A DNA stretch of 64,000 nucleotides from Bombyx mori (GCF_030269925.1 NC_085112.1:12711501-12775500); one strand, 5' to 3'. Positions 21,140-32,534 are shown, counted from the stretch's first letter. The notes: generated by a model not told the origin, from the letters alone. Translations and numbers: made by a program.

Positions 21140-21695
21140 AACTGTACAAAACACACTAATTAACACCACAGTCGTGTAATTTGTCATATAATTTTGGCAC
21201 AGAAACCTTAAATGCCATAAATAACAAGTACCCTAAGTTTCATCACAAATAAATCAAAAGGCTTATAGAAAAAATAGAGGCAAACATATAAAATTGTTAT
21301 ATTAAATATTATTTAATAGATATTTATTGAAACTACATTAGCTGAATCGTGTTTTTTGCCGCGTACGCATTCTTACTTTGTGGCAGAAATAGGCTATAAT
21401 ATAGTGAGATCGCATCTAATTTCAGACATAGATAAATATCTACTGACACAAGCAAAGTTACTTCAGGCGTACTACTTTGAAAATTGTTCAAATGCGATAA
21501 TATATTACATTATAAAATTACAATTCGTCAGTAGCATATAAACTTAGTTAAATTTTCCAGATGAACTAATTTCTGAATGTATCAGCCCTGCTCATTCCAC
21601 ATATTGTATTCGCCGGTATCACATTTCAACTATCATATACACAATATGTACAGACTGAAAAACGAAATTCCTTAAATTTTCAAAATTAAAAATTC
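21140..21695. other. No recognised gene
   Basis: AT-rich non-coding sequence. Confidence 0.5.
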
Positions 21696-21699
21696 CTCA

Positions 21700-21892
21700 A
21701 TAACTATACTTGAGACCTTAGAACTTATATCTCAAAGGTGGGTGGCGCATTTACGTTGTGGATGTCTATGGGCTCCAGTAACCACTTAACACTTAACAGG
21801 TGGGCTGTGAGCTCGTGCACCCATCTAAGTTGGTACTTATACCGGACGTCTTATCCTTTAGTTTGGCCACGACGACTTCAAAGTTGTGTGAG
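21700..21892. mobile_element. Bm1 tail (+) joined to Bm1 head (-)
   Basis: 21,700-21,832 is the Bm1 3' part in + orientation (ACTTGAGACCTTAGAACTTA ... CACCCATCTAAG). 21,836-21,892 is a reverse tRNA-like head (GGACGTCTTATCCTTTAGTT TGGCCACGACGACTTC). The order is anomalous and implies two insertions or a rearrangement. Confidence 0.65.
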
Positions 21893-21894
21893 TT

Positions 21895-22315
21895 GTTCTA
21901 GTTAATTTATTTAGTGTTAGAATTTCACAAAAATCTCGTATCCCTGTTATATTAACAAATTTAAATGACATCAATTAAAAACTCAATAAGCATAACGAAA
22001 AAATATTTTAAAGATGTCATAAATTTTTTCTATCATAAATTAGTTATTCTCTTTTAGTTATGATAAGATAGATATTTTATGCATGAGACGCTCTGAAAAC
22101 ATACTTTCTTATTTCCCCGTTTTACGAAGAGGCCAAGCAAAAATAAAATATCACATTCAACTGTATATAATTACTAATAATTTTAATGTAAATAATTAAC
22201 GGAGTTGTTAGGCTTTTAGTACCATTATTTCCATTTATCCGGCAAAGATAAATCTTTGTATTATTGATACGTTACTTTCAGTTGTACATTTACTCATTCT
22301 TCATCATTCTTAACT
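21895..22315. other. No recognised gene
   Basis: AT-rich non-coding sequence. Confidence 0.5.
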
Positions 22316-22319
22316 GTAA

Positions 22320-22500
22320 CGTCTTCATCTTCTTCCTACCCCACTATGCAAGGTCAACATAGCATGTCCTCTTAATTTGATCAGGTCTATCATACACCAT
22401 CTCTGCAGTCATAGCCTTGTCTTACATATCCTATTTCATACAGTCCACACAAGTCTTTTTAAGACGTCGCTTTACTCTTATATTTATCTTTAAGTGCCGC
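22320..22500 (-). mobile_element. RTE-type LINE 3' end, reverse, decayed
   Basis: CTTCCTACCCCACTATGCAA GGTCAACATAGCATG is the reverse complement of an RTE tail equivalent to GCCGACCCCACATAGTGGG at 19,593. It continues in degraded coding sequence to about 22,500. Confidence 0.5.
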
Positions 22501-22540
22501 TTCATCACTGAAAGTTTTTTCAGTTAGTAAGGTAAAATCG

Positions 22541-22652
22541 GTAGGCGGCGGCCTGGCTCTGCCCCTGGCATTGCTGAAGTCCATGGGCGACGGTAACCAC
22601 TCACCATCAGGTGGGCCGTATGCTCGTCTGCCTACAAGGGCAATAAAAAAAG
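22541..22652 (+). mobile_element. Jockey/CR1-group LINE 3' UTR fragment
   Basis: GTAGGCGGCGGCCTGGCTCT ... ATGGGCGACGGTAACCACTC ... AAGGGCAATAAAAAAA. Confidence 0.8.
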
Positions 22653-22663
22653 GGCAAAAAGTT

Positions 22664-22998
22664 ATATGTCGGAAACGGTCATAAGTTTAGTAGCTAAACG
22701 AAACGAGCACGATTCCCAAGAGATCGTCGGAACTCTGCTAACTTCGTGCTACGACAGAGCTTAGCCGATGGAGGCGCGTAGACGCCATTACACACTTACC
22801 AACCAGCCTTCTCGAAGAGCGGTTCCTCCGCCCTAAGAACTGTCGTTTTCATCTGCTAACGTCAAGAGAAGATTTCTAAATTGTTCTAGGACAACAAACG
22901 TTATTGGTGTACTCAATATTTCTCTTACCTCGATCACCCTATTCGCCCCTGCGATGTCTGACGATGGTGTTAGTATTTGTGGTTTCTCGATATATATA
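22664..22998 (-). mobile_element. MITE family B, copy 2
   Basis: Inverted ends TATATGTCGGAAACGGTC and (reverse complement of the right end) ATATATATCGAGAAACCAC. The interior is the reverse complement of 2,313-2,648. Confidence 0.7.
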
Positions 22999-22999
22999 T

Positions 23000-23812
23000 T
23001 AAAAAATCAGCTTATCCGTAATATATCTGACCAAACACGCGACTGATCAACTGTAGTTACTCTTGTAAATAACTTTCGGATATTCCAAATCGATAATGAC
23101 ATTTTCTCTGTCTCTCTCTTTTCTTTCAGTCTCATCAGGTTCGCGCTTTGTGCTAACCATCTTGTATATTTCGTTTCTAGGTGTTGCAATAGCCGTGACT
23201 ATTAAGTGTGTGGCAAAGTTACTTCATTTGCTTCGTACTACAGAAAGAAGACTGTACATCGAGCTCTTTATTGGAAAAGCCTCGGTTCGAATGAGTTTTT
23301 GAGAGTTTGTACCAACAAAGGATTTGGAATTATCGATTTCCTTTTCGCCACCATTTTTTGTAGCACATCGACATACACAGTCTTAATTAGATTAGCTCGA
23401 CCGTATTATTGCCCATACCATTAAGGTTTGCTATAATATGTACCGTCATTACGAAATCAACAAGATTAGAAATAAGAACGCCTATTTTACGAAATGCCAT
23501 TATTCTGTCAGTATTCTTCCGAATACGAAATCCCGCATTGTAATCCTTTTTACGAAAGGCAGTTAAGCCGATGTTTTGCATAAACAACGTTAGGAGCGTA
23601 TACCTTTATCGAAAACTAAGTCTGAAATATACTCTTATAAATTGATGCAAGAAAACAGTGTACATTGAATTTACTACATTTAAGTTTATTACTCTCATAA
23701 CATTAACTATGTTGCTCATTGAAACAGTCTTTTAGGTTTTTGAAATGTTATCAGTTTATCAGTAAGGTTTTGGTGTTTGAGTCTGTTGTGAAGCCGCAAG
23801 CGTAAGTATTAC
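23000..23812. other. No recognised gene
   Basis: Non-coding by eye. Short open frames near 23,100-23,420 have no recognisable motif and no splice support. Confidence 0.4.
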
Positions 23813-23814
23813 CC

Positions 23815-24302
23815 TTCTGCTGCTAAACAATGATTGAACCCGTTTCGAGGTATGGACATGAAAAAGCTAAGTTAGCGACAAAAATTCTGGAAGTCCTCTA
23901 TAGACCGAAGCGATACTTTATACCCAGAAGAATGCGTTTGCTTTACAGAGGACAAGTCTGGCCTCGCATGGAATACAGCTCCCACCTCTGGGCCGGGGTT
24001 CTCAAATACCAGCTAATTCCATTTGATTCCTTACAGAAGAGGGCCGTTCGATAGGAAGTGATCAGAGCAATTGTTTGAAATGATCTAGTCGCTACCAGAA
24101 CAGAGTTCATCCAAACAACCAATCCATAGAGCATTTCTAGATATGTTAGCTGCAATGTACCATTCGGCTTTGGAATGGTTCCCCTCCGGTGTTTCCCGCA
24201 CGCTATGATAAGTCCTTCTTCTTCTTCTTCGTCCTGGCTTGGCGGGGATTGCTGACGTCCATGAAAGACTGTAATAACTCAACATCAGGGCAATAAAAAA
24301 AT
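23815..24302 (+). mobile_element. Jockey/CR1-group LINE 3' end, decayed
   Basis: Frame reads KILEVLYRPKRYFIPRRMRL LYRGQVWPRMEYSSHLWAG, QLIPFDSLQKRAVR, then frameshifted equivalents of the VHPYYLEP...LWNELPS block and the 3' UTR, ending GGGCAATAAAAAAATT. One of the longer copies here. Confidence 0.75.
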
Positions 24303-24304
24303 TA

Positions 24305-24935
24305 AACCCTTTCGTATTATACAGTAAACATAATTGTAATAGTAAAAGTTAACCCCTCTTTTCATTGATCGATTCTGTGCTTTTTTTTTTGTTATAAATC
24401 TTTCGAGCATAAAAGTAATTACAGGACAGACCTTGAGACCACTTCTCTTATGTTAAATTCTTAAAATGGTGTTAAATCAACAAAACTAATGATAGATTTC
24501 AGTGAAGTCAAGATCAGTCCCAATTCAAGTGCATTCACAAATCCCAAATTCCAGACGAGTGAGGCCACAGGAAAACGTAAACAAGTATAGGTACTTGATA
24601 CATAAAATAAAACCTGATGAAATTTTACCAATCAGACTAAAAGGATCAGACTTAATGGAATGCACTAAACGTAGATTTAGAAGAAAATACTCCCACGTTG
24701 GTATAGTAATTGGTGATATGAATTGAAAGAGTTGTTATTGTTCTTTATCAACTATTTTTTGAGGGCAAAATTACCATAGTTAAGCTTTAGAATAATAAAA
24801 TTGCCTAATTTTCTATCTTGATTTCTCATATCTTGTCCTATCACTTTAAGGACTTCATTAGATATAAGCACTTTTTTAAACTGATTACTACTTTCATTCT
24901 TTCGCTCTCATAAACCCACTAACGTTTATTGCTGA
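24305..24935. other. No recognised gene
   Basis: AT-rich. A 74-codon frame at 24,502-24,726 follows an acceptor-like TTTCAG but matches nothing I know. Confidence 0.35.
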
Positions 24936-24939
24936 GTGT

Positions 24940-25085
24940 AGGCATTACCCATAATAACTGGCCATGCGATGCCCGCATGCATTTCCAGGACTTTTAATAG
25001 GTGCCCAGCTCAATTCGGTCCATCACCGCACTGAGGGGGCGTGCAGTGGACAGTGGACAGGCTAAGATGATGATGACGATGATGA
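24940..25085 (+). mobile_element. Possible RTE-like LINE tail with (GAT)n end
   Basis: GGGGGCGTGCAGTGGACAGT followed by GATGATGATGACGATGATGA resembles an RTE 3' end with its microsatellite. Weak. Confidence 0.3.
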
Positions 25086-25089
25086 TCAG

Positions 25090-25940
25090 AGAGCATGCCA
25101 TAAAAAAATTATTGCCAAAGAACTGAGTCAGTATTCGTTTCTCAGTTTAATCGCATCACTCGATATTAATACTCTGGGCTACCTACTATTTAAGTCACTG
25201 AGGCATAAGGATTTTTCTAAGTGATGAGTCTATCCAAAGATCGGTGCTTGTTCATAAGTTCGCAGTACTACATATTTTATTTACTTATAAATATATTAGA
25301 ATGGAATTAACAAAAAAGTACTTTTCTATTACCTTACCAAATTATATGAAAAAGTAATCTTTTTCACTTCGACACAGTATTTCAATAAATATAAATAATT
25401 CTAGACTAGAAAGCGTGTGATGTAGTTAGTTACTTATACAATAGTTGTTTCTGTATAGTTGATAATATTAAAGAAAATTTTAATAATTGGGCAATAAAAG
25501 ATTATATTAAATGCAATTTTGAAATTATTCATTTTATTTTGTTGATTTATCTTTCTATTAAATTGAACATAGTTTAAAACAATTTCAATTTACATTCAAA
25601 CGTTACTTAATCAATAAGTGTGCTTAATTTTGTGAAGATCGCAGAACTCGTTAGAATTTCATCAAAATCATAATTGAGTTTATTTTGGTTTCATACAAAT
25701 AATTTTAGTTAAATTGGTTGATGAATCCCAAAAAATTCTGCTGGTATTTTGTGAAATCAAATCACGACAAGCACTTACTGTAGGTAGCGATGTTTTTGAT
25801 AAGTAAAATCTTGTTATGAACTCAGTTCGTCTCAAGAGTGTCCTAAGATTTCAGATAGTTGTATCAAAACATTTTTGAATTTTTTCCATTTGTTTTTTTG
25901 GTTGCGTGTGACCTAAAACCAGCCTACACCTATATTTAAT
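25090..25940. other. No recognised gene
   Basis: AT-rich non-coding sequence. Confidence 0.5.
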
Positions 25941-25944
25941 AGCT

Positions 25945-26305
25945 TGGAAATACACGTCTTTACGGATCCACCAGATCCAATAGCCCTTGCATTAGACGCC
26001 TTTAGCTCTAACACTAGAAGTAGGGACCCCGGTGACCGTACTCGTCGAACTCGGCACAGAGTTCGAAGTGCAACCTAATCTAAGCATCAGCCCTCTGAGT
26101 GCCTCCCTGGTTCTTCTCAGCGGGTCGCGATTCCGATCCGGTAGCAGACTCATTGGCGAAGCAGTTGCCTTTGAATTGTTAGGTCTCGTTTGGAGGCCCT
26201 CGAGCAGCTGTTAGCAAATCCCACCCCCTTCCTGGCTGAGCCTCTGTTCGCCCACCTGTCCTTGTAAAACTGGAGAGGAAACCGGACTACGAGTAATCCC
26301 GCATT
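25945..26305 (+). mobile_element. Jockey-type LINE 3' UTR
   Basis: CACGTCTTTACGGATCCACC ... CTTTAGCTCTAACACTAGAA ... TTCTTCTCAGCGGGTCGCGA ... CTGGCTGAGCCTCTGTTCGC ... GAGTAAT. Same family as 15,622. Confidence 0.7.
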
Positions 26306-26319
26306 CATAAAAATAAGCT

Positions 26320-26435
26320 TGGAAATTTATTTATTTATTTATTACACTTCATGTAAGATTTACATTGGCGGACTTAGTTAATGCCTAAGGCATTCTCTAC
26401 CAGTCAACCAAAGGTAGTGCATAGTAAATAGTGGT
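26320..26435 (-). mobile_element. LINE-type 3' tail, reverse (same unit as 7,790)
   Basis: TTTATTTATTTATTTATTAC then TTACATTGGCGGACTTAGTT ... CTACCAGTCAACCAAAGGTA, the reverse complement of 7,790-7,905. Confidence 0.5.
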
Positions 26436-26472
26436 AGGTACAATGAAATTTATATTTAGTTACGAATACATA

Positions 26473-26550
26473 CACAAAAAAGTATATATATACATATATA
26501 CACAATCACATATACATATACATATACATATACATAAATATATAGGTACA
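26473..26550. repeat. TA/CA microsatellite
   Basis: Imperfect (CATATA)n run, TATACATATACACA..., ending at the R1-like insertion. Confidence 0.7.
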
Positions 26551-26782
26551 TTTTTTTTTCCACATGAGAAAATCGCCGGATCCCCACCCGCACGGCAGGT
26601 GGAGTATGTGGGTCGAACCTCACTAAAAACTCCTGCCGCTCACAGCCGGCGCCCTACCCCGGACCGGGTGGGAACCCAGTCGGAGCTATTGAGACGGCGG
26701 GACAGGGTTTACGCAGTGCACATTACATCCATCCCGCCGTCCCCCAGACGCCGGACCGGCGGCCGCCAGCAACACGGCTGAC
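26551..26782 (-). mobile_element. R1-clade-type LINE 3' UTR, reverse, 8-bp target duplication
   Basis: Starts with nine T (poly(A) complement). The reverse complement closely matches 34,918-35,139 (GGTCCGGCGTCTGGGGGACG, GGTGGGAACCCAGTC in reverse, GATTTTCTC). TAGGTACA lies at 26,543-26,550 and 26,783-26,790. GC-rich island in AT-rich sequence. Confidence 0.78.
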
Positions 26783-26794
26783 TAGGTACATACA

Positions 26795-27290
26795 TAAATA
26801 TCAAGAAATGTTGTATATATCAGAACAAAAACCGTAGTGACAAAAAAAGAACCCATAATTCCCAACTAGGACAAAAAAAAAGTTTCTACCGTTTCTACAA
26901 ATTGTTTTTCAAATCGATTCAGACCCAGACGCTTGGGACATTATTAATTTATTGAACTGGACTTTGTAAACTTATGCGTAAAAGTAATTTTCCAATATTA
27001 TCATCTACGTAAAAACGGCGGAGGATCATCTTTAATTAATACGAAAAAGTAACAGAATGTTGCATTAGTTTAATACAAAACCGTATGAAGACGATTGTTG
27101 ACGGCTGTCAGAAAAAAATATTTGTTTTTCATGAGATTTGATTAAAAAATAAAGGATAGAACAATTATGAAAAGGTAAAAATGCCGCAAAAAACTGATTG
27201 TGCTAAAATTGTAAATTATTTTATATTAATGTATATTTTACATCTAAATTACACTTTTAACCACTATAAAATGCAATGTGGCTATTCCTT
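26795..27290. other. No recognised gene
   Basis: AT-rich non-coding sequence. Confidence 0.5.
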
Positions 27291-27292
27291 AA

Positions 27293-27541
27293 TTTTTTTT
27301 TTTTTTTATTGCTTAGATGGATGGACGAGCTCACAGCCCACCTGGTGTTAAGTGGTTACAGGAGCCCATAGACATCTACAACGTAAATGCGCCACCCACC
27401 TCGAGATATAATTTCTAAGGTCTCAGTATAGTTACAACGGCTACCCCACCCTTCGAACCGAAACGCATTACTGTTTCACGGCAGAAATAGGCAAGGTGGT
27501 AGTACCTACCCGTGCGGACTCACAAGAGGTCCTACCACCAA
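27293..27541 (-). mobile_element. Bm1 SINE, headless, reverse
   Basis: T-run and ATTGCTTAGATGGATGGACG ... AAGAGGTCCTACCACCAATA. Well preserved. Confidence 0.85.
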
Positions 27542-27544
27542 TAA

Positions 27545-27990
27545 AAAGAACATCAGAAGTATTTGTTGTGAGACGATTGAAATAATCGTTCGCGAAAATA
27601 AAATCGATTTTCACACGTTCAAATAATATTAAATTTATCATTTAAAACAATAAAGTACTGCTTCTGCTGACGGTCACACAAATTTAGTAGTAACACAATT
27701 TTCCTGTTCACTTAGAATTTTCGATTACAAAGTTCGCGATTTCCACACATTGCTTTAATGCGTCTTGGTCTGGGGATCTTGTGATCGTGTGATCATTGTC
27801 CTTAACGTATCGAATTTCATACAATCGAATCTAAAGTTAATAAGAAGTCATTGAACACATTCAAGAGAATTATTTAGAACTTTCATCAAACTTTAGGAGC
27901 AGTGATATTCGAATGATATGGGTACCGTAACGTAGCAGATTTGTGGATAAACAAAGGATCCAACAGGACCCCGTTTATTTAAATTCCATA
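27545..27990. other. No recognised gene
   Basis: AT-rich non-coding sequence. Confidence 0.5.
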
Positions 27991-27994
27991 TACT

Positions 27995-28303
27995 GAAGTC
28001 GTCGTGGCCTAACGGATAAGACGTCCGGCGCATTCGTGTTGAGCGATGCACCGGTGTTCGAATCTCAGGCAGGTACCAATTTTTCTAATGAAATACGTAC
28101 TCAGCAAATTATTTTCGCGATTGACTTCCACGGTGAAGGAATAACATCGTATAATAAAAATCAAACCCGCAAAATTATAATTTGCGTAATTACTGGTGGT
28201 CGGACCTCTTGTGAGTCCGCACGGGTAGGTACCACCACCCCGCCTATTTTCTGCCGTGAAGCAGTAATGCGTTTCGGTTTGAAGGGTGAGGCAGCCGTTG
28301 CAA
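27995..28303 (+). mobile_element. Bm1 SINE with intact head but missing 3' third
   Basis: GAAGTCGTCGTGGCCTAACG GATAAGACG, box B-like GGTGTTCGAATCT, body to GGCAGCCGTTGCAACT, then TATAAAAAAACAAG. It ends internally in an A-rich stretch instead of reaching the usual CAATAAAA tail. Confidence 0.8.
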
Positions 28304-28309
28304 CTTATA

Positions 28310-28930
28310 AAAAAACAAGAGAACATTTGTAAATATAAAATTTGGATAAACGCGATTTTTAACAGCATTCGTAACTTCAGCTCTGGTTAAAATACAATTA
28401 AGCAATTCTGGCTACGATCTCTTATTTTGTATAGTTAGCGGGTATTCAAATTTTAAACGCTATCGAATTCGTTTACATATAATTAATTACACATAATAGT
28501 TACAATTTTTGCAGGCTTAACATTTATTACCCGACGTTATACGTTGATTGTGGAAGTAATTCGTGAATATGTGTTAAATACGTTAAATTAGAACAACATT
28601 AGAAAACCAACAAAGAAACAAAAATTAGAAAGAAAACAAAAAAACAAAGAAATAACATTAGAAAAATTTGGTGACTTCCTGCGAGATATGAGGATCGGCC
28701 TACCGAACGTTTTAAACTTAAAGCCACAACGACTTTTCGCTTTTCGATCTATTTTTAAATTATATTTCGAATTAATATAGTAGAATAAAAATGTTGAATA
28801 GTTTGGTATGGAAAACTTGATGCTTTTAAAAGTTTACGCCGTTCGTGAATACAAATCAGAATTGAGCTTTGAGAGCCAAGTGAAAACTTTTCCAAATGAA
28901 CATTAAATTGAAATCGAAGTACCCTACTTG
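28310..28930. other. No recognised gene
   Basis: AT-rich; an A-rich AGAAACAAAAATTAG-type run near 28,610. Confidence 0.45.
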
Positions 28931-28935
28931 CACAT

Positions 28936-29067
28936 TGTAACTGTATTTGAGACCTAAGAACTTATATCTCAAGGTGGGTGGCGCATTTACGTTGCAGATG
29001 TATTTTGGCTCCAGTAACCACTTAACAGCAGGTGGGCTGCGAGCTCGTCCACCCATCTAAGCAATAA
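28936..29067 (+). mobile_element. Bm1 3' fragment
   Basis: TAACTGTATTTGAGACCTAA ... GAGCTCGTCCACCCATCTAA GCAATAATAAAAA. Confidence 0.82.
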
Positions 29068-29164
29068 TAAAAAATAAAAATAAAAACACCTGTTTATACA
29101 AAATCTGACATTATTATCATCGTTACTTTTTACATGAACGTGTTTGCAGCTAACCTGTTGTATA

Positions 29165-29315
29165 ATAATTACTTGAGCCCTGACACATCATAAAACTACC
29201 GCCCGCCTTGATACATGTGGTCGAGGTCTCAACGGCTATCTCACCCTTTAAACAGGAACACATAACTGCTTCGCGATAACAATTGGCAGAAAGGTTGTAC
29301 CTACCCGGCTTCGAT
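29165..29315 (-). mobile_element. Strongly decayed Bm1, reverse
   Basis: CTTGATACATGTGG, GGTCTCAACGGCTATCTCAC CCTTTAAAC, GCTTCGCG, GGTTGTACCTACCCGGC retain Bm1 order. Confidence 0.45.
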
Positions 29316-29496
29316 ACGCCCTACACTAAATGCTAGTCGGCTATCTCAGTACACTAAAGTACTAAGGATATCGATATTCCGGTGTATCTTAAAGTTGCTA
29401 TAATAGGTCATCAATAGAATAAAAACTAAGCATTAAAAACTACGGGAATGCCCACAAGGTGACGACTGTTTTCAAAGACGTGTAAAAACTATCTAT

Positions 29497-29640
29497 CTCA
29501 TCATAATCAGCCCAAACTCGTCCACTGATGGACTCTAAGACTCCCAATTTACACTACTGAAGCCAGTCTTCGACTCTACTCAACCGTTTCTGGCTGACCA
29601 CCTTTCGCAAGGCCCCGCACCATATAATCTGGAATGCAAT
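29497..29640 (-). mobile_element. RTE-like LINE tail, reverse, decayed
   Basis: TCATCATAATCAGCCCAAAC TCGTCCACTGATGGACTCTA is the reverse complement of an RTE end (microsatellite plus CAGTGGACG region). Confidence 0.4.
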
Positions 29641-29908
29641 TATTGAATATGCAATTTCGAAAAGGGCACATGTCGCATATTTTGTCAAATACGTTTTTTC
29701 ATATACATGTAGTTTTGAGGCTTACCTACACCCATTTTATAATAATTCCAGTAATTTTCAATTACTAATTAACACTAAAATAATCTCAAAAGTTCTTAAT
29801 TTAAATTTTACACTGCTTTAGAAAATAATCAGTTTTTTTCATTTCCTGAACATTTTACATTTTCACATATGTGCCCTTTGCGAAATTGCATATTCAATTA
29901 TATATTAT
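29640..29908 (-). mobile_element. MITE family C, copy 2
   Basis: Inverted ends ATTGAATATGCAATTTCG / ATATAATTGAATATGCAATT, with AAAGGGCACAT inside both. The interior is the reverse complement of 12,825-13,096. Confidence 0.7.
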
Positions 29909-30178
29909 GTATATAAAATGTTCAAGTATTTTACTATCAGAAATCTACGCATTTGATTTTTTCCGCAAATAAAACCCACGCCATCATCATCATCATCATA
30001 TGGAAAATACACACAATTTATAAATCGCTTTCCTTGTTTCATCTTCTTGCAACGAGCTTACTTTGTTCATTTAAAATTTAAAGTCGTGATTTGTTGTCAA
30101 AACATTCGTGTTCTGGAATTTTCTATTAACACGTTCCACAGTCAGAGAATAACATTAGATAACTAGGTATGCAATCCA

Positions 30179-30473
30179 TTCTAACCAGCGCCATCTAGGC
30201 GGGCTTCGGATAGCCTGCCGACCGAGAGGGCTGGTGGTCGTGGCGCCGACGATCGCCAGTCCGGCGTCCCGAGGGGGAGGGTGATGGGAGAGATGTGCTC
30301 CGCACTAAACGCTTCACTTTCCCCCCTTTGCCTTTTCATGAGTTTTGTCTCATGCGAGGTTTGGACGTTGTTTGTTGAGAGACAGGAGGTTTAGTCGGTT
30401 CGACTCCGACATGCCCCGCCCTCCATCCCCAGTGAAGGGCGGAAGTCCGGCGATTTCCTCCTGACAAAAAAAA
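30179..30473 (+). mobile_element. R1-clade LINE 3' UTR, forward copy
   Basis: TCTAACCAGCGCCATCTAGG through CGATTTCCTCCTGAC and an A-run. It is the inverted counterpart of 30,752-31,036. Contains no coding sequence. GC-rich. Confidence 0.72.
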
Positions 30474-30547
30474 TAATGCAAAACATCTGATATGCTGTAA
30501 GTAAAATTATGTTAACTTTTCTAATGTTACCACAGGCTCGTGTGGCT

Positions 30548-30745
30548 CATTAATCATCATCATCATCATTATTCTTTCCTATTACCCTCTGCTGGGGTCT
30601 AGGGCTCGAATCAAATTTTTCCATTTACATCGGTCTTGGGCAGTCTGTTCTAGCTACTCCCACGTCATGCCGAAGACCCCTAGCTCCTGCTCCACCGAGC
30701 GACGCCAAGTTGTTCTGGGACGGCCTGTCTTCCTCATTAATGACT
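30548..30745 (-). mobile_element. LINE C-terminal tail, reverse, with (ATC)n
   Basis: The - strand frame reads GRPRTTWRRSVEQELGVFGM, TWEQLEQTAQDRCKWKNLIR, ALDPSRG-stop, followed by an (ATG)n microsatellite (30,555-30,572). This is an RTE-like or related endonuclease-RT tail. Confidence 0.65.
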
Positions 30746-30751
30746 TAATAT

Positions 30752-31690
30752 CAGGAGGAAATCGCCGGAGTTCGGCCCTCCACTGGGGATGAAGGGCGGA
30801 GCATGTCAGAGTCGAACAGACTAAAACCTCCTGTCGCTCAACAACGAACGTCCAAACCTTGCATGAGACAGAACTCATGAAGAGGCAAAGGGGGCAAAGT
30901 GAAGCGTTTAGTGCGGAGCACATCTCTCCCATCACCCTCCCCCTCGGGACGCCGGACCGGCGGTCGTCGGCGCCACGACCACCAGCCCTCTCGGTTGGCA
31001 GGCTATCCGAAGCCCGCCTAGATGGCGCCGGTTAGAGTGAGCTATCCTACGGAATACCCTGCTGGACCAGAACCAGCGTGGGTCAAGGATAGCCGGCCTT
31101 CCATCGCCCAAATGCTCTTACGTAAAACGCGTGCAGAGCAGCTTGCACTTCATCTTCTTAGACCCCTCTCGCCGGTCCCCAGACCGACATGTGAGGGGGA
31201 CCCGAAACACTTAGAGGGCCAGGGCTTGGGCGAGATCCGCCTCCCTGGCCCCCGCTTGACGGCGGGATTCTGCGTCTCTCACGCGCCCCACCGCCTCCTT
31301 CTACGAGATGGTGCACTCGCAGAAGTCGAGCATCGGCTTCCACGAATCGTCGTCGCCGAGCATCGATGCCACAACACTCGGCAACGACAAGTCGTTTCCT
31401 ATTTTTGCGACGGGGACACGGCGCCACCCCTCCCATGCGGGGCACGCGACGAGCGTATGTTCTGCCGTGTCCAAGTAGCAACCACAATGGTGGCACTCTG
31501 CCGTCGGCTCGGCTGTGATCCGGTGCAGGAACTCACCGAAGCAACCATGCCCAGTGAGTACCTGCCTGAGCCGGAAAGTGAGGAGTCCTCTGTCACGATT
31601 CATCCAATACACAAGGACCGGGCGAATCGCCTCGACGGTCCTACGACCAGCCGAAGGATCAGCCAGCCGTCTGGACCATGACTCCAGCAA
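30752..31690 (-). mobile_element. R1-clade LINE 3' end (coding C-terminus plus 3' UTR), reverse
   Basis: - strand frame from 31,690 reads LTFRLRQVLTGHGCFGEFLH, then the zinc-knuckle-like CHHCGCYLDTAEHTLVAC (C-X2-C-X8-H-X4-C) and CPAWEGWRR, diagnostic of the R1 clade (R1/TRAS/SART). A premature stop at 31,301 and later frame changes show decay. The 3' UTR runs to about 30,752. 5'-truncated. Confidence 0.82.
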
Positions 31691-31699
31691 CTAAGTTAA

Positions 31700-32085
31700 A
31701 ACATACAGCGTATTGTCTACGTCTAGTGTGCCTACTTAAAAGATATTATTTCATAGCCCCAGTGAATCCTACAATTTAGAAATTGAATTATTTAAAACGA
31801 CCCACACTAATGCAACGAATCCCCAGCACGCTTCGACGTATCGAGTAAGAGATAGTAACGCATTGATAAACTTTCGAAGTGCGCTGACTAAAACGAATTT
31901 CCTTTTAATTAATCCGTTAACGGATACTAGAAGCACGTGGGATTTAATCAGGCGCGACTGGTACTACGTCATGTTGTAGATAATTTATACATAATGATTC
32001 GATTTTGAGGAAAAAGTTTTTTGAATATCAGTCATGGTCTTAGTTTCGCGATTAGCCGATTGCTTTCGAAAACTAACTACCTACT
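31700..32085. other. No recognised gene
   Basis: AT-rich non-coding sequence. Confidence 0.5.
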
Positions 32086-32087
32086 TA

Positions 32088-32530
32088 TCTATTTATTAAT
32101 ACGTAAAGCAAAAACTTTGTAACCCTTTTACGAAAATTGCGCGGAGGAGTATAAAATTTCCCACACTTATAGAGAATATAGAGAAGAAGTGCAATTTTTT
32201 TTTAATTGTGCATAATAAAATGGTACGTAAAATCAATAAAAAAATATGCATTTGACACACACAAGCAATATTCTTTTGTTTATTGATGAAGTCTGAGGTC
32301 AATTTGAAAATAAATTAATATTGTTTGTCTTTAATACTATTTGTCTATTATGTATTGTTCTTCTTGGCGGAATCTGTGATTATAATATAATAGAAGCATA
32401 GATTATACACTTAATATTTGAGATAATAGAAGCTTAATAGTCTTTGACAATAGAACCATAATAATGTTCAAACTTATACATAATTTCAATTAATTATAGT
32501 CGAATTTCGATTACATAAAACTATGCCCGT
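32088..32530 (+). mobile_element. Candidate non-autonomous Helitron, copy with eroded 3' end
   Basis: Begins A|TCTATTTATTAATACGTAAA and shares AATTTCCCACAC, AGAGAATATAGAGAAG and TAATTATAGTCGAATTTCG with 50,731-51,088. The right end does not show a clear CTAG. Confidence 0.45.
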
Positions 32531-32534
32531 TTGT

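Noticed and set aside
24502..24726. 74-codon frame after an acceptor-like TTTCAG
   Set aside because: No recognisable motif, starts from GTG, no downstream donor in phase, and no second exon. Possible but unsupported.
26431..26781. 116-codon + strand frame
   Set aside because: It begins in a TA/CA microsatellite and runs antisense through an R1-type 3' UTR.
27995..28070. tRNA gene from box A/B-like sequences (also at 20,674, 36,220, 53,517 and reverse 48,110-48,181)
   Set aside because: These are the tRNA-derived heads of Bm1 SINEs; they continue directly into Bm1 body sequence and do not fold as complete tRNAs.
31022..31681. 219-codon + strand frame in a GC-rich region
   Set aside because: It is the antisense shadow of the R1-clade ORF2 C-terminus and 3' UTR read on the - strand, where the zinc-knuckle-like motif is clear.
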